In this document: positions 36,230 through 46,528 of the stretch, one piece after another
How the letters are laid out: each line of letters opens with the position of its first letter
Position numbering within the stretch: the stretch's first letter is position 1
Source of the DNA: Candidatus Pelagibacter sp.
GTDB lineage: Bacteria; Pseudomonadota; Alphaproteobacteria; Pelagibacterales; Pelagibacteraceae
NCBI GenBank assembly: GCA_028225715.1
Contig: JAOIXS010000004.1
Location: 1-53,797, forward strand
Reading direction: 5' to 3'
Length of the DNA stretch: 53,797 nt
Translations under genes and position numbers: made by a program
Notes under the pieces: model-generated
Told to the model about the DNA's origin: nothing
The model's input: only the letters and a program-made list of their open reading frames with translations
The model's database searches: none

Positions 36230-38266
36230 ATGATAAACTCTGAATATTTAAACAATCTTAATAACGCTCAAAAAGAGGCTGTTTTATATCTTGATGGACC
36301 GTTACTAATTGTTGCAGGAGCCGGATCTGGAAAAACGAAAGTTCTCACTTCAAGAATTGCTCATATAATCAATGAAAAAAAGGCCTTTCCAAACCAAATC
36401 TTATCGGTGACTTTTACTAATAAGGCTGCAAAAGAAATGCAAAACAGAGTAAGCTCTATATTAAATTCTGAGGCCATAGGGCTTTCGTGGCTTGGAACCT
36501 TTCACTCTATATGTGCAAAACTTCTAAGAAAACATGCGCCAGCTGCTGGATTAACTTCTAATTTTACAATTATTGATACAGATGACCAGGTAAGATTAAT
36601 CAAAAATATTTGTAAAGCTGAGAATATAGACATAAAGCAATTAGCCCCAAAATTTATTCTTTCGATAATTGATAGATGGAAAAATAAAGGGTTCTATCCA
36701 GATGAAGTTGTAATCAATAAAAATGATATTTTTGAAAGAACCATACTCCCGCTTTATAAAATTTATCAACAAAAGTTATTAGATTTAAATGCCTGTGACT
36801 TTGGAGATTTAATTTTACATGTGGTTAAAATTTTAGAAAAAAACCAGGACATAAGAAATATTTATTCTAATAATTTTAAATATATACTTGTAGATGAGTA
36901 CCAAGATACAAATTATATACAAAGTAAGTGGCTTAACTTACTCTCAGAAAAACACAAAAATTTGTGTTGTGTTGGAGACGATGATCAGTCCATTTATAGT
37001 TGGCGTGGAGCAGAAATAAAAAATTTCTTAGAATTTGATCAAGTGTATAAAAATTCAAAAGTAATAAGATTAGAAGAAAATTATCGTTCCTCACAAAATA
37101 TATTATCTGTTGCTTCAAATCTTATAGCTAACAATCAAAACAGAGTTGGAAAAACTTTAAAGACAACTATGGAGGAAGGAGATCTTGTCAAACTTAATTG
37201 TTTTAAGAATGGAAAAGATGAAGCAATAGGAGTTTCTGATGAAATTGAAAAAAAACTTAAAAAAAAGTATTCTTTTAATAATATTGCTATTCTAGTTAGA
37301 GCTATTTTTCAGACAAGAGAATTTGAAGAAAGATTTTTAAAAATTGGTTTACCCTACAGAATTCTTGGTGGGACAAAATTTTATGAAAGAGCAGAAATTA
37401 AAGATTGTGTTGCATATTTAAGATTGATTCACCAGCCAAAAGATGACTTAGCTTTTGATAGAATAGTCAATAATCCTAAAAGAGCAATTGGAGAAAGTAC
37501 TATAAAATTAATTCATGAGTTTTCAAAAACAAACACTGTTAGTTTGGAAATTGCTTCCAAAAAATTAATTGAAGAGAATTTAATTAAACCTAAAACTAAA
37601 ATTGGTCTTAGTTCTTTTTTATTCCTCATGGATAAGTGGAGGAATGACATTAATATCAAAAAAATTAACCATGTTAAATTATTACAACTCGTTTTAGATG
37701 AATCTGGTTATTCAAGTATGTTAAAAAATAAAAAAGATTTAGAAAATGAAAATAGACTTGAAAACATTAAAGAACTTTTAAGTGCAATGAAAGATTTTGA
37801 CAATTTAGAAAGTTTTCTAGAACATGTTGCTCTTGCTACCTCAGTTGATCAAGATTGGGATGGAGAAAAAGTTAACATGATGACAATGCATGGATCTAAA
37901 GGACTTGAATTTGATGTAGTTTTCTTACCAGGCTGGGAAGAAGGTCTTTTCCCACACCAAAAATCTATTGAAGAAAAAGGCCAAAATGGGCTTGAAGAAG
38001 AAAGGCGATTAGCTTATGTGGGCATAACAAGAGCCAAAAAAAAAGCACTTATATCTTTTGCTATGAATAGGTTTTATCAGGGAAATTGGATAGACAGTAT
38101 GGCTTCAAGGTTTATTGAAGAGTTACCAGAAAAATTTTTAGAAAAAAATTCTTTTTTTGACGACTCTAAAGATAATGAAGAAGATTTTGAGTTTAATCAA
38201 GATTTTGAGATTGAAGAAGAAACTAGAAGTCCTGGATGGATAAGATATCAAAAAAGAATTAAATGA
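36230..38266 (+). CDS. uvrD: UvrD/PcrA-type superfamily 1 DNA helicase
   Basis: 678 residues. Q-motif LNNAQKEAV, Walker A GAGSGKT (30-36), Walker B DEYQDT (222-227), GDDDQSIYSWRGA and the late VNMMTMHGSKGLEFDVVF and RRLAYVGITRAKK motifs are all present. A 3'-5' translocase used in nucleotide-excision and mismatch repair. Slightly short compared with UvrD because the C-terminal tail is reduced. The next gene's ATG overlaps its end by 4 bases. Confidence 0.94.
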   Translation: MINSEYLNNLNNAQKEAVLYLDGPLLIVAGAGSGKTKVLTSRIAHIINEKKAFPNQILSVTFTNKAAKEMQNRVSSILNSEAIGLSWLGTFHSICAKLLRKHAPAAGLTSNFTIIDTDDQVRLIKNICKAENIDIKQLAPKFILSIIDRWKNKGFYPDEVVINKNDIFERTILPLYKIYQQKLLDLNACDFGDLILHVVKILEKNQDIRNIYSNNFKYILVDEYQDTNYIQSKWLNLLSEKHKNLCCVGDDDQSIYSWRGAEIKNFLEFDQVYKNSKVIRLEENYRSSQNILSVASNLIANNQNRVGKTLKTTMEEGDLVKLNCFKNGKDEAIGVSDEIEKKLKKKYSFNNIAILVRAIFQTREFEERFLKIGLPYRILGGTKFYERAEIKDCVAYLRLIHQPKDDLAFDRIVNNPKRAIGESTIKLIHEFSKTNTVSLEIASKKLIEENLIKPKTKIGLSSFLFLMDKWRNDINIKKINHVKLLQLVLDESGYSSMLKNKKDLENENRLENIKELLSAMKDFDNLESFLEHVALATSVDQDWDGEKVNMMTMHGSKGLEFDVVFLPGWEEGLFPHQKSIEEKGQNGLEEERRLAYVGITRAKKKALISFAMNRFYQGNWIDSMASRFIEELPEKFLEKNSFFDDSKDNEEDFEFNQDFEIEEETRSPGWIRYQKRIK

Positions 38267-39957
38267 TTTTAAAAAAAATAAAAATTTTAAGAAATAAATT
38301 TAATCAATATGACATTGATGGTTACATTATTCCAAAAAATGATGAGTATTTTTCTGAATATGCAAAAAATGACAGGTTAAAAAATATTACAGGCTTTTCA
38401 GGTTCTGCAGGTTTTGCAGTGGTCTTAAAAAAACAAAATTATTTATTTGTTGATGGAAGATATACTATTCAAGCACATCAACAATCATCTAAAAATTTTA
38501 AGATAATTGAAATTCATAAAAAACTACCTCATGCAATTATTAAAAATTTTAATTTAGGTTACGACCCAAAACTATTTACATCCAAATTACTTAGTAAATA
38601 TTTTATAAATAACAATTTAATTTCTATTGATCAAAACTTAATTGACCAAATATTTAGATTTAAAGAAAAACATACAAAACCATTTTATTCTCTAGACACA
38701 AAAATTGTAGGTGAGTCATATAGTTCTAAAATTTCTAAAGTTGTAAAATTTCTTAAAAATAACAAAGCAGATTATTGTTTCATTTCCGCACCTGAAAATG
38801 TGGCTTGGCTTTTAAATATTCGTGGATACGATAATCCAAATAGTCCAATTGCAAATACTAGATTAATACTAAATAAAAAAAAGGAATTGTTTTTAATAGC
38901 AAATGAAAATAATTTAAAAAACCTTTTAATAGATAAAAAAATTAAAAAGAAACAAATCTTACCAATCAATTCACTTCCACAATTTTTAGATAATTTAAAA
39001 GGTAAAAATTTTATTATTGATAATAAAACTTGCTCAATCTTTTATGAAAAAATCATTAAATCAAAATTTAATATACTTAAATTTGATGATCCTGTTTATG
39101 AACTAAAATCAATCAAAAGTTCCAGTGAAATAAAACATATGATTGAGGCCCATAAAAAAGATGGCTTAGCATTAACAAGATTTATTTATTGGATCAAAAA
39201 TGTTAACAAAAAAAAAATAACAGAAGTGTATGCACAAAATAAATTAGAAAAATTTAGAAAACTAAATAAAGATTATTTATTTCCAAGTTTTGATACTATT
39301 GCTGGCGCTGGTTCAAATGGTGCAATTGTTCATTATAGAGCTAATAAAAAAACAACTAAAAAAATTGAACAGAGTGATATTTTATTGTTAGATTCTGGTG
39401 GGCAATATCATTACGGCACTACAGATGTTACAAGGACTATTTCCTTCTCAAAACAAAACAAATTTATCAAAAATGCTTATACCAACGTATTAAAGGGCCA
39501 TATTGCCGTTGCTTTAACAAACTTAAATAAAGATGACACTGGGAAAAAAATTGACATAAAAGCAAGAAAGTTTTTAAAAAAAGAAGGTCAAGATTATGCC
39601 CACGGAACAGGACATGGAGTTGGTTTTTTTTTAAATGTTCATGAAGGACCTCAATCAATTTCAAAAAATAATTTGATAAAGATAAAAAATGGAATGATCT
39701 TAAGTAATGAACCTGGTTTTTATAAAAAAAACCAATTTGGTATTAGGATTGAAAACTTAATCTATGCTAAAGAAACCAAAAGAAGCTTTAATTTCCAAAA
39801 CCTTACACTTGCTCCTTTAGAAAAAGACCTAATTAACTATGAACTATTAAATAAAACAGAAAAAAATTATTTATTTAAATATCATTTAAATATTTATTCA
39901 GAATTTTCTAGTTTACTTAATAAAAAAGAAAGAAAGTGGTTAGCCACTCTTATTTAA
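38263..39957 (+). CDS. pepP: Xaa-Pro aminopeptidase (M24B family)
   Basis: 564 residues: two creatinase-like N-terminal domains (about 5-140 and 150-280), then the pita-bread catalytic domain. The dimetal ligands are D377, D388, H451, E483 and E497. A C-terminal extension after about residue 510 fits the longer eukaryote-like subgroup of prolyl aminopeptidases. It removes N-terminal residues preceding proline in peptide turnover. Co-transcribed with uvrD; its end overlaps the convergent ligA by 18 bases. Confidence 0.92.
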   Translation: MILKKIKILRNKFNQYDIDGYIIPKNDEYFSEYAKNDRLKNITGFSGSAGFAVVLKKQNYLFVDGRYTIQAHQQSSKNFKIIEIHKKLPHAIIKNFNLGYDPKLFTSKLLSKYFINNNLISIDQNLIDQIFRFKEKHTKPFYSLDTKIVGESYSSKISKVVKFLKNNKADYCFISAPENVAWLLNIRGYDNPNSPIANTRLILNKKKELFLIANENNLKNLLIDKKIKKKQILPINSLPQFLDNLKGKNFIIDNKTCSIFYEKIIKSKFNILKFDDPVYELKSIKSSSEIKHMIEAHKKDGLALTRFIYWIKNVNKKKITEVYAQNKLEKFRKLNKDYLFPSFDTIAGAGSNGAIVHYRANKKTTKKIEQSDILLLDSGGQYHYGTTDVTRTISFSKQNKFIKNAYTNVLKGHIAVALTNLNKDDTGKKIDIKARKFLKKEGQDYAHGTGHGVGFFLNVHEGPQSISKNNLIKIKNGMILSNEPGFYKKNQFGIRIENLIYAKETKRSFNFQNLTLAPLEKDLINYELLNKTEKNYLFKYHLNIYSEFSSLLNKKERKWLATLI

Positions 39958-41970
39958 CATTTTTAACCATTCTACCTGATTAATAACTTTTATATTCCAA
40001 TCCTTAGCTGTATTTATTTTTTTTAAAGTTGGTTTGTCACCAGCAATTAAAAAATCAAGTTTTTTACTAACATTACTAATTATTTTTCCAGAATTTTGCT
40101 CTATTAATGATTTTGCTTCTGCCCTACTAATTCCATTCAACTTTCCAGTTAACATAAAAGTTTTATTTTTTAATAACCCTTTATTATTTATTAAAATTAT
40201 ATCTTTGATTAATAAATTTTTTTCTAGTTCAGACAGCACATTAAGATTAGTTTTATTTAAGAAAAATTTTTTGATGGACTGAATTTGTGTTATTCCAATT
40301 CCATCAATATTGGATAAATTTTCAATATTACCTTCTCCTGATAATCTAAAAAAATTAGATGATGTTTTGAGGTGTCTTGCAATAAGTTTCGCATTTTCTT
40401 GTCCTATATGCCTTATACCCAATGAATAAATAAATCGCTCTAGAGAAATATTTTTTTTTTCTTCAATTGAAAATTTTAAATTAGCAACTGATAGTTTTCC
40501 CCACCCTTCAAGTTCTTCTATTTTATTATAATTAAGCTTAAATATATCCTGTGGAAGTCTAACTAATTTAAGGTTCCAAAAATTTTCAACAATTTTCTTC
40601 CCAAATCCTTCTATATTAAATGCATCCTTTGAAACAAAATGTTTAATTCTTTCTATCGCAATTTTTTCACATTCAAACCCCTCGCTAGCACACCTTCTTA
40701 CAGCATCCTGTCTTTTAGTTGTCTCGTTATAATCTTTAATTGTTTTGCTCCCACAAGATGGGCACTTTAGAGGAAAAATAAATTTTTTTGAGTTTTGTTT
40801 TCTTTTTTTTAAATCTACCAAAACTACATGTGGAATTACATCTCCAGCTCTTTCAACCTTGACAGTATCTCCTACTCTTATATCTTTTCTAACAATTTCA
40901 TCTTCATTATGAAGTGTTGCATTTGAAACTATTACTCCCCCTATATTAACTGGTTTAATTTTTGCAACTGGGGTAAGTGCCCCTGTTCTACCAATTTGTA
41001 TTTCAATATTCATAATTTCTGAAATTGAACTATTGGCTGAAAATTTATGTGCTATCGCCCATCTGGGTGCATTAGCAGCAAAACCTAATCTTTTTTGTAA
41101 GTCAAAATCATTAACTTTATAAACAATTCCATCTATATCAAATGCCAACTCTTTTCGTTTTTCCTCTAATTCTTTATGATTTAATAATAAATTTTTAACT
41201 CCAGCAATTTTTTTATTAAATGGGTTTGTTTTAAAGCCCCATAATTTTAAATTTTCTAAAAAACTTGTTTGATTATTGATATTCATTTTTTTTTCATAAC
41301 CATAAGTATAGGCAATAAATTTTAGTGGAATTTTTGCTGTTATTAATGAATTTTTTTGTCTTAGTGATCCAGAAGCAGCATTTCTAGGATTTGCAAACTT
41401 GTCATTAATTTTTTTAAAATCATTATTTTCTATAAAAACTTCACCTCTAATATCTATTTCTTTAGGGAAGTTGTTTTTTGTAATTTCTAAAGGTATATCA
41501 TTAATTGTTTTTAAATTTTGTGTAATATCCTCTCCTTCATTGCCATCTCCTCTAGAAAGTCCTTTGGTTAATTTTCCATTAATATAAATTAACGATGCAG
41601 ATATTCCGTCAATTTTTGGTTCGGCACTATATTCGACAGAATTTATATCTTTTAAACTTAAGAAATTAATTATTTTTTTTTCAAAATTTTTTAAGTCTTC
41701 TTCATTAAAAGCATTTCCAAGTGACAACATTGGAACTTTATGTTTTATTTTTTGAAAATTTTTTGACGGTTTAAATCCTGTGGATTTAGTAGGAGAATAT
41801 TCACTTTTTAAAAATTTATATTTATTCTCTAAATCTACTATATCTTTTTTTAAAAGATCAAATTTTTGATCTGATACAATGGGTTTGTTTTTATCATAAT
41901 AATGTTTGTTATATTTTTGAAATAAATCAATTTTTTTTAAGTATTCAATTTCAAGGTCTTTATCATTCAT
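39940..41970 (-). CDS. ligA: NAD-dependent DNA ligase LigA
   Basis: 676 residues, full length. The adenylated Lys is K119 in EPKIDG. The OB fold, a four-Cys zinc finger (CPSCGS, then two further Cys near 430-440), the helix-hairpin-helix array and a C-terminal BRCT domain (about 600-676) follow in order. It seals Okazaki fragments and repair nicks. It lies one base after bamD. The recN gene, which I expect between bamD and ligA in many relatives, is absent. Confidence 0.96.
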   Translation of the reverse strand: MNDKDLEIEYLKKIDLFQKYNKHYYDKNKPIVSDQKFDLLKKDIVDLENKYKFLKSEYSPTKSTGFKPSKNFQKIKHKVPMLSLGNAFNEEDLKNFEKKIINFLSLKDINSVEYSAEPKIDGISASLIYINGKLTKGLSRGDGNEGEDITQNLKTINDIPLEITKNNFPKEIDIRGEVFIENNDFKKINDKFANPRNAASGSLRQKNSLITAKIPLKFIAYTYGYEKKMNINNQTSFLENLKLWGFKTNPFNKKIAGVKNLLLNHKELEEKRKELAFDIDGIVYKVNDFDLQKRLGFAANAPRWAIAHKFSANSSISEIMNIEIQIGRTGALTPVAKIKPVNIGGVIVSNATLHNEDEIVRKDIRVGDTVKVERAGDVIPHVVLVDLKKRKQNSKKFIFPLKCPSCGSKTIKDYNETTKRQDAVRRCASEGFECEKIAIERIKHFVSKDAFNIEGFGKKIVENFWNLKLVRLPQDIFKLNYNKIEELEGWGKLSVANLKFSIEEKKNISLERFIYSLGIRHIGQENAKLIARHLKTSSNFFRLSGEGNIENLSNIDGIGITQIQSIKKFFLNKTNLNVLSELEKNLLIKDIILINNKGLLKNKTFMLTGKLNGISRAEAKSLIEQNSGKIISNVSKKLDFLIAGDKPTLKKINTAKDWNIKVINQVEWLKMLNKSG

Positions 41971-41971
41971 T

Positions 41972-42820
41972 TTACTCGAATAATCCCTTAAATTTTTTTA
42001 TTAAGCCTATCTTTTTCTTTTTATCTTTTTGTAATTCTTTTACACCATCTCTATAACCTTTATTAAATACTTTATAAGAATTTTTATACCAATCAGAAGA
42101 CTGATAATTGTATCCTAAAGTGTTTGCATATTTTTTTGACTCATCAATTAATCCAAGTCTATAATTAATTTCAACCAATCTATGAAGAGCTTCCTCTGCA
42201 TAAATGGTTGTATTATAATCTTTAACAACTGTCTTAAATCGATTCAGTGCTGGGATCCACTTAGATTTTTTTAAATAATATCTGGCTATGTACATCTCTT
42301 TTGCAGCCAAAATTTCATTAATTAAATCTATTTTAAATTTAGCATCCATAGCAAATTCAGTACTAGGGTAATCTCTAATTATAGTTTCAAATTGTTCCTT
42401 GGAATCTAATATTGATTTTAAGTCTTTTTTTTCATCAACTATTTGTTCATAAAAACTCATACCTAAAAGAAAATGTGCATAAACTTTATCTTTATGATTT
42501 GGATATGTTACCAAATATCTTTCTAACTCAAAAATTGCGTCACTGTAATAATCTTGAGTATAATATGCATAAGCCGCCATAATTGCAGATTTTGCTGCCC
42601 AGGGTGACTGTGGAAACAACAACTCAGCCTCATTAAATTTTTTAGCTGCTAATAAAACATCCCCTCTTTGAAGTTCAAAATAGCCCTCTTTGTATGCATT
42701 AGACATTTGCATTTCCATATCAACTTCTACAATTTCAGATATTTTTTTTGTTTTATCTCCACAAGACCAAATAAAGGTAAGGATGATTAAAAGAAGTATA
42801 ATTTTTAATTTTGAAAGCAT
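41972..42820 (-). CDS. bamD: Outer-membrane assembly lipoprotein BamD
   Basis: 282 residues with a lipoprotein signal (lipobox ending at Cys20 in IWSC) and TPR-like helical repeats, among them AYKEGYFELQRGDVLLAAKK and SPWAAKSAIMAAYAYY. BamD works with BamA to insert beta-barrel proteins in the outer membrane. The position after lpxC is the usual alphaproteobacterial one. A basic tail (KKKIGLIKKF) extends beyond the repeats. Confidence 0.93.
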   Translation of the reverse strand: MLSKLKIILLLIILTFIWSCGDKTKKISEIVEVDMEMQMSNAYKEGYFELQRGDVLLAAKKFNEAELLFPQSPWAAKSAIMAAYAYYTQDYYSDAIFELERYLVTYPNHKDKVYAHFLLGMSFYEQIVDEKKDLKSILDSKEQFETIIRDYPSTEFAMDAKFKIDLINEILAAKEMYIARYYLKKSKWIPALNRFKTVVKDYNTTIYAEEALHRLVEINYRLGLIDESKKYANTLGYNYQSSDWYKNSYKVFNKGYRDGVKELQKDKKKKIGLIKKFKGLFE

Positions 42821-42859
42821 TGTCTTATTCTAACAGGTTATGAATAAAACTCTATTTTT

Positions 42860-43780
42860 TTAAGCTATAGATCTTAGGTGACTCTTATTTATGAAGGTAT
42901 TTGGCAAATGTTTTTCTGTAATCTCTATTAATGAAAAATTTTCGTCTTGCTGAAAAACTTTTCTTAATAATTGGTTAGTTAATTTATGTCCTCCTTGAGA
43001 ACAAACAATTTTTCCAATTATTTTATAACCAGCTAAATATAAATCTCCCATACAATCTAAAATCTTATGGTTTACAAATTCTTTTTTATTTCTAAGGCCT
43101 TTTTTATTTAAAATTTCATTGTCCTTAACAACTATTGCATTCTCAAGGCTACCTCCTTGAGCTAATCCCATTTCTTTTAACTTTTCAATATCTTCAAAAA
43201 GACAGAAGGTTCTTGAATTATAAATATCAGTTAAATCTGACTCAAATACACTTACCAAATTTCTTTGTATTCCAATTAAATTGTTTTCGTATTTTAGTTC
43301 AAAATCTATATCCAAACTAACTTTGCTTGGCTCTATAGAAATTGTTTTTTTACCATCATTAAATTCAATTCTTTTTTCAATTTTAATTATTTTTATTGGT
43401 GCTTCACTATTTTTTATTCCAGCTTTGGATATTTCTTCAATAAAAAGTTTTGCTGATCCGTCAAGAATTGGAACTTCCTGATTGTCAATCTCTACCAACG
43501 CGTTATCAATTCCTAGACCATATAATGCTCCCATTAAATGCTCTATTGTTGATATACTAACTCCACTTTCATTTGCTATGGTTGTGCAAAATACTGCGCT
43601 ACTAACATTAAAAATGTTTGGAACTATTATATTATTTTCTTTTAGATCTATTCTTTTAAAAAGAATCCCTGAATTTGGTTTTGCTGGCTTAACCGTCATA
43701 GTTACATTTCCTCCACTGTGAAGCCCAACACCTTTAAAGGTAATATCTCTATTGATAGTTTTTTGATTAAGAACAGACAT
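42860..43780 (-). CDS. lpxC: UDP-3-O-acyl-N-acetylglucosamine deacetylase LpxC
   Basis: 306 residues. Zinc ligands H81 (STIEHLMGAL), H238 and D242 (NHKILDCMGD) are present, with the catalytic His in GGHKLTN (H265) and E80 next to H81. It catalyses the committed step of lipid A synthesis, so this organism makes LPS. It follows ftsA after 65 bases; the ftsZ gene normally in this slot is absent. Confidence 0.97.
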   Translation of the reverse strand: MSVLNQKTINRDITFKGVGLHSGGNVTMTVKPAKPNSGILFKRIDLKENNIIVPNIFNVSSAVFCTTIANESGVSISTIEHLMGALYGLGIDNALVEIDNQEVPILDGSAKLFIEEISKAGIKNSEAPIKIIKIEKRIEFNDGKKTISIEPSKVSLDIDFELKYENNLIGIQRNLVSVFESDLTDIYNSRTFCLFEDIEKLKEMGLAQGGSLENAIVVKDNEILNKKGLRNKKEFVNHKILDCMGDLYLAGYKIIGKIVCSQGGHKLTNQLLRKVFQQDENFSLIEITEKHLPNTFINKSHLRSIA

Positions 43781-43845
43781 TATTATTCTTATAAATAATT
43801 GATTTAAATTTAGAAAAACAACAAATGTTACAAGAAAATACTAGT

Positions 43846-44955
43846 CTATTTGAAAAAATGAAAAAGTTTTTCAAAAAAACCTTGTTTTATTTGTTTTTTT
43901 GGCACAACTACAACCTCTTGTTTGTCATATATTTTTCTTAGTTTGTAACCAGACCGACAAACATCTCCTAGAGTTTCCTCTAAAAAATCAATATCTTTAG
44001 AAAATGAAATTTTATCTTTAAATTTATTATCTAAAATTTTTGATCCTTCTCCCATCAGTATCATCTTAGATTGAGTTTTTGTCTTCGTATTTGAGGCAAG
44101 AGATTTATCACATAATTCCAAAATCTCTTCTGTTCTAGCAAAAGCTATTTTTTGCAGCATTTCCAAAGAAAAATTTGGATTATCAGCTTGTGGGTTATTT
44201 TTTTCAAAATTCAATTTAAGTTTTTCTGCTTCATTAATATCAATTTTTAAAAGTAGAGAGATATCTTTAGTAATATGATTTCCACCTATTGGCAGAACAT
44301 CCAAAAAGATTAATTTATCATTGTTAAAGGAAATAATTGATGTTTTTTTAAAACCAATATCAATGAAAGATACCTCTCCTGTTAAATTTAAATTATTTTT
44401 ATAATTGATTGATTTTGCATAACTAGAGCAAATTATTTGATTAATTGATATATTCAATTCTGAAAAAATATTTTTAAAGTTAAGCACTAACTCACTTGGA
44501 AGGCAGATAAAAATGATATCTAGTGATATGAATTGGCAATCAATTTCATCTGGTAACTCAGAATAATCAACATTATCAATTTTATAATTATTTATAATTA
44601 TGTGTGCAATATCATAATCTGAATAATATCTTTTTATTTGTTGTTTCGCTTCTTGAATTAAAAATAGAATATTATCTTGTCTTAATTTCAGTTCTTCTAT
44701 TCTTTTAAATGCAGAAATAGCAACAGAAATCGTTTTTGAACTATCTATCATCAAATCTATATTATCAATATATTCATTTGTGGATTTTTCTAGTGATGTA
44801 ACAATTTTTTGAATTTCTAATTTAAGATTTGACTGATCTATATAAAAGTTGCTCTCAATAAAAAAAGGGTTATTCTTATCTTCTTCATTAAATACACCTG
44901 CTCTTATTTTTGAAAAGCCACAATCAATTATTGTTTGAAATTTTTTATTATCCAT
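43846..44955 (-). CDS. ftsA: Cell-division actin homologue FtsA
   Basis: 369 residues, shorter than the usual 410-420. The actin-like phosphate and adenosine loops can be traced (IDCGFSKIRAGVF near the N-terminus, SFIDIGFKKTSII near 200, ILMGEGSKI near 295). The last 14 residues form an amphipathic helix (KQGFFEKLFHFFK), the membrane-targeting tail. FtsA anchors the FtsZ ring to the membrane. The intact tail argues that the gene is functional although ftsZ is not adjacent. One-base overlap with ftsQ. Confidence 0.9.
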   Translation of the reverse strand: MDNKKFQTIIDCGFSKIRAGVFNEEDKNNPFFIESNFYIDQSNLKLEIQKIVTSLEKSTNEYIDNIDLMIDSSKTISVAISAFKRIEELKLRQDNILFLIQEAKQQIKRYYSDYDIAHIIINNYKIDNVDYSELPDEIDCQFISLDIIFICLPSELVLNFKNIFSELNISINQIICSSYAKSINYKNNLNLTGEVSFIDIGFKKTSIISFNNDKLIFLDVLPIGGNHITKDISLLLKIDINEAEKLKLNFEKNNPQADNPNFSLEMLQKIAFARTEEILELCDKSLASNTKTKTQSKMILMGEGSKILDNKFKDKISFSKDIDFLEETLGDVCRSGYKLRKIYDKQEVVVVPKKQIKQGFFEKLFHFFK

Positions 44956-45632
44956 TATTTGGTAACTAAATGATTTCTTACCCTCAAATCAATAAATTTA
45001 TTATCTTTAAAATTGTTATTATCTATAAGCTTCTTAGATAAATTTAATGACGTAACTATATGCTCTTGTGGTAGCCTAATTAAAATATCGTTATTAGTTA
45101 AAATATCCCACCTTCCAGATGGAAAAAAATATAATGTTTTTAAATTTGAAAAAGAAAATATAGATTTTTCAATATTCTGTTTAAATGACAAAAAATCAAG
45201 AGAATTAAATTCACCAAATATATATGGGAGTAATTCATTGTTATTTTTGTCTTCAATTAATTTTCCATTAGCACCTACTAGGTATTGACCATTATTAAAA
45301 ACTCGAGCAATAAATTTAGTTGGTTTAATTTCAATATTAAGTGTTGATGGGTAAATTTTTTTTATATTAAACTCTTGTATAATATTATGTTTTTCTAAAA
45401 TTTTTTTTATTTCATCTTTGCTAATGACAAATATACTTTTATATAAAAAGTTATTAAGATTATTTGATATCTCTAAATTTTTTCTTTCAGAAAGACCTGT
45501 GATATTGATTTTACTTACTGATGAAGATAGTGTGTTTTGATCGTTTATAAATTTTGCACTAGTAGTGCTTAAAATGAACAAAAATAATAAATAAATTAAT
45601 ATCTTATTTTTTTTACCTGTTGATTGAAGCAT
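44955..45632 (-). CDS. ftsQ: Cell-division protein FtsQ
   Basis: 225 residues, short for FtsQ. A membrane helix (about 9-27) is followed by a POTRA-like domain (INITGLSERKNLEIS onwards, about 42-112) and a periplasmic beta domain ending near WDILTNNDILIRLP. It bridges early and late divisome proteins. Position between ddl and ftsA supports the name more than sequence conservation does. Its start lies within the end of ddl (20-base overlap). Confidence 0.88.
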   Translation of the reverse strand: MLQSTGKKNKILIYLLFLFILSTTSAKFINDQNTLSSSVSKINITGLSERKNLEISNNLNNFLYKSIFVISKDEIKKILEKHNIIQEFNIKKIYPSTLNIEIKPTKFIARVFNNGQYLVGANGKLIEDKNNNELLPYIFGEFNSLDFLSFKQNIEKSIFSFSNLKTLYFFPSGRWDILTNNDILIRLPQEHIVTSLNLSKKLIDNNNFKDNKFIDLRVRNHLVTK

Positions 45633-46527
45633 CGTTTAGAATCCATTCAATTAATTTTATAAAGCTTATACCCTTATGTTTTGCTATCTCAGGGACCAAT
45701 GAAAGCTCAGTCATACCTGGCTGCGTATTTATCTCTAGTAAATAAAATTTCCCATTAAAAAATTTAAAGTCTGATCTAGTAACACCTTTACAGCCTATAA
45801 TTTTATGAGCTTTCCTTGCTATGCCGCTAATTTTAGCCAAATTATTTTTACTCAAATCTACAGGGATTAAGTGCTTCGTCTTAGCACTAGAATTATATTT
45901 TGCCTCATAATCATAAAACTTTCTTTTGGGTTCAAGTTCAATTGCACCAAGCGCTTTATTATCCATTATTGCAATTTGGATTTCTCTACCTGGTATAAAT
46001 TCCTCAATTAATATTTCATTATAACCTCTCAAAGCATTTAGATTTTTTATTATATTAGTCTTCTCACAAATATATACATGAACGCTTGACCCTTCATTTA
46101 TAGGTTTTGCTACTACAGGGAATTTTAATTTTTTTTCAATTAATTTTATAATATTAAATTTATTTTTTTTATAATTAAATTTGATATAATTTGGAGTAAG
46201 TATTTTATTTTTTATAAAAATTTTTTTTGAAATTTCTTTATCCATTGCTATCGATGATGCAATTATACCTGAATGTGTATATGGAATTTTTTTAGTCTCT
46301 AAAATCGTTTGGATGTATCCATCTTCACCAAATTGTCCATGTAGTGCATTAAAAATAATATCTGGTTTAAATAAAGTAATATCTTTTGATAGATTTTTAT
46401 CAGGCTCACTAATTAAAACCTTATATCCATTTTTGATTAACTCTTTGGCAACTTGTTTTCCAGTATCTAAGCTAATTAGCCGTTCCTTGGATATACCACC
46501 GGATAATATTAAGATTTTTTTTTTCAT
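45613..46527 (-). CDS. ddl: D-alanine--D-alanine ligase
   Basis: 304 residues of the ATP-grasp fold. LSGGISKERLISLDTG opens the protein, HGQFGEDGYIQ (about 64-74) and the late TRSDFKF and EINTQPGMTELSLVPE (Mg2+ and dipeptide site) follow. It makes the D-Ala-D-Ala that MurF adds to the peptidoglycan precursor. Located between murB and ftsQ as in most alphaproteobacteria. Confidence 0.95.
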   Translation of the reverse strand: MKKKILILSGGISKERLISLDTGKQVAKELIKNGYKVLISEPDKNLSKDITLFKPDIIFNALHGQFGEDGYIQTILETKKIPYTHSGIIASSIAMDKEISKKIFIKNKILTPNYIKFNYKKNKFNIIKLIEKKLKFPVVAKPINEGSSVHVYICEKTNIIKNLNALRGYNEILIEEFIPGREIQIAIMDNKALGAIELEPKRKFYDYEAKYNSSAKTKHLIPVDLSKNNLAKISGIARKAHKIIGCKGVTRSDFKFFNGKFYLLEINTQPGMTELSLVPEIAKHKGISFIKLIEWILNDASINR

Positions 46528-46528
46528 T

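Noticed and set aside
43781..43845. A shortened ftsZ hidden between ftsA and lpxC
   Set aside because: Only 65 bases with no open frame of use; FtsZ needs over 300 codons.
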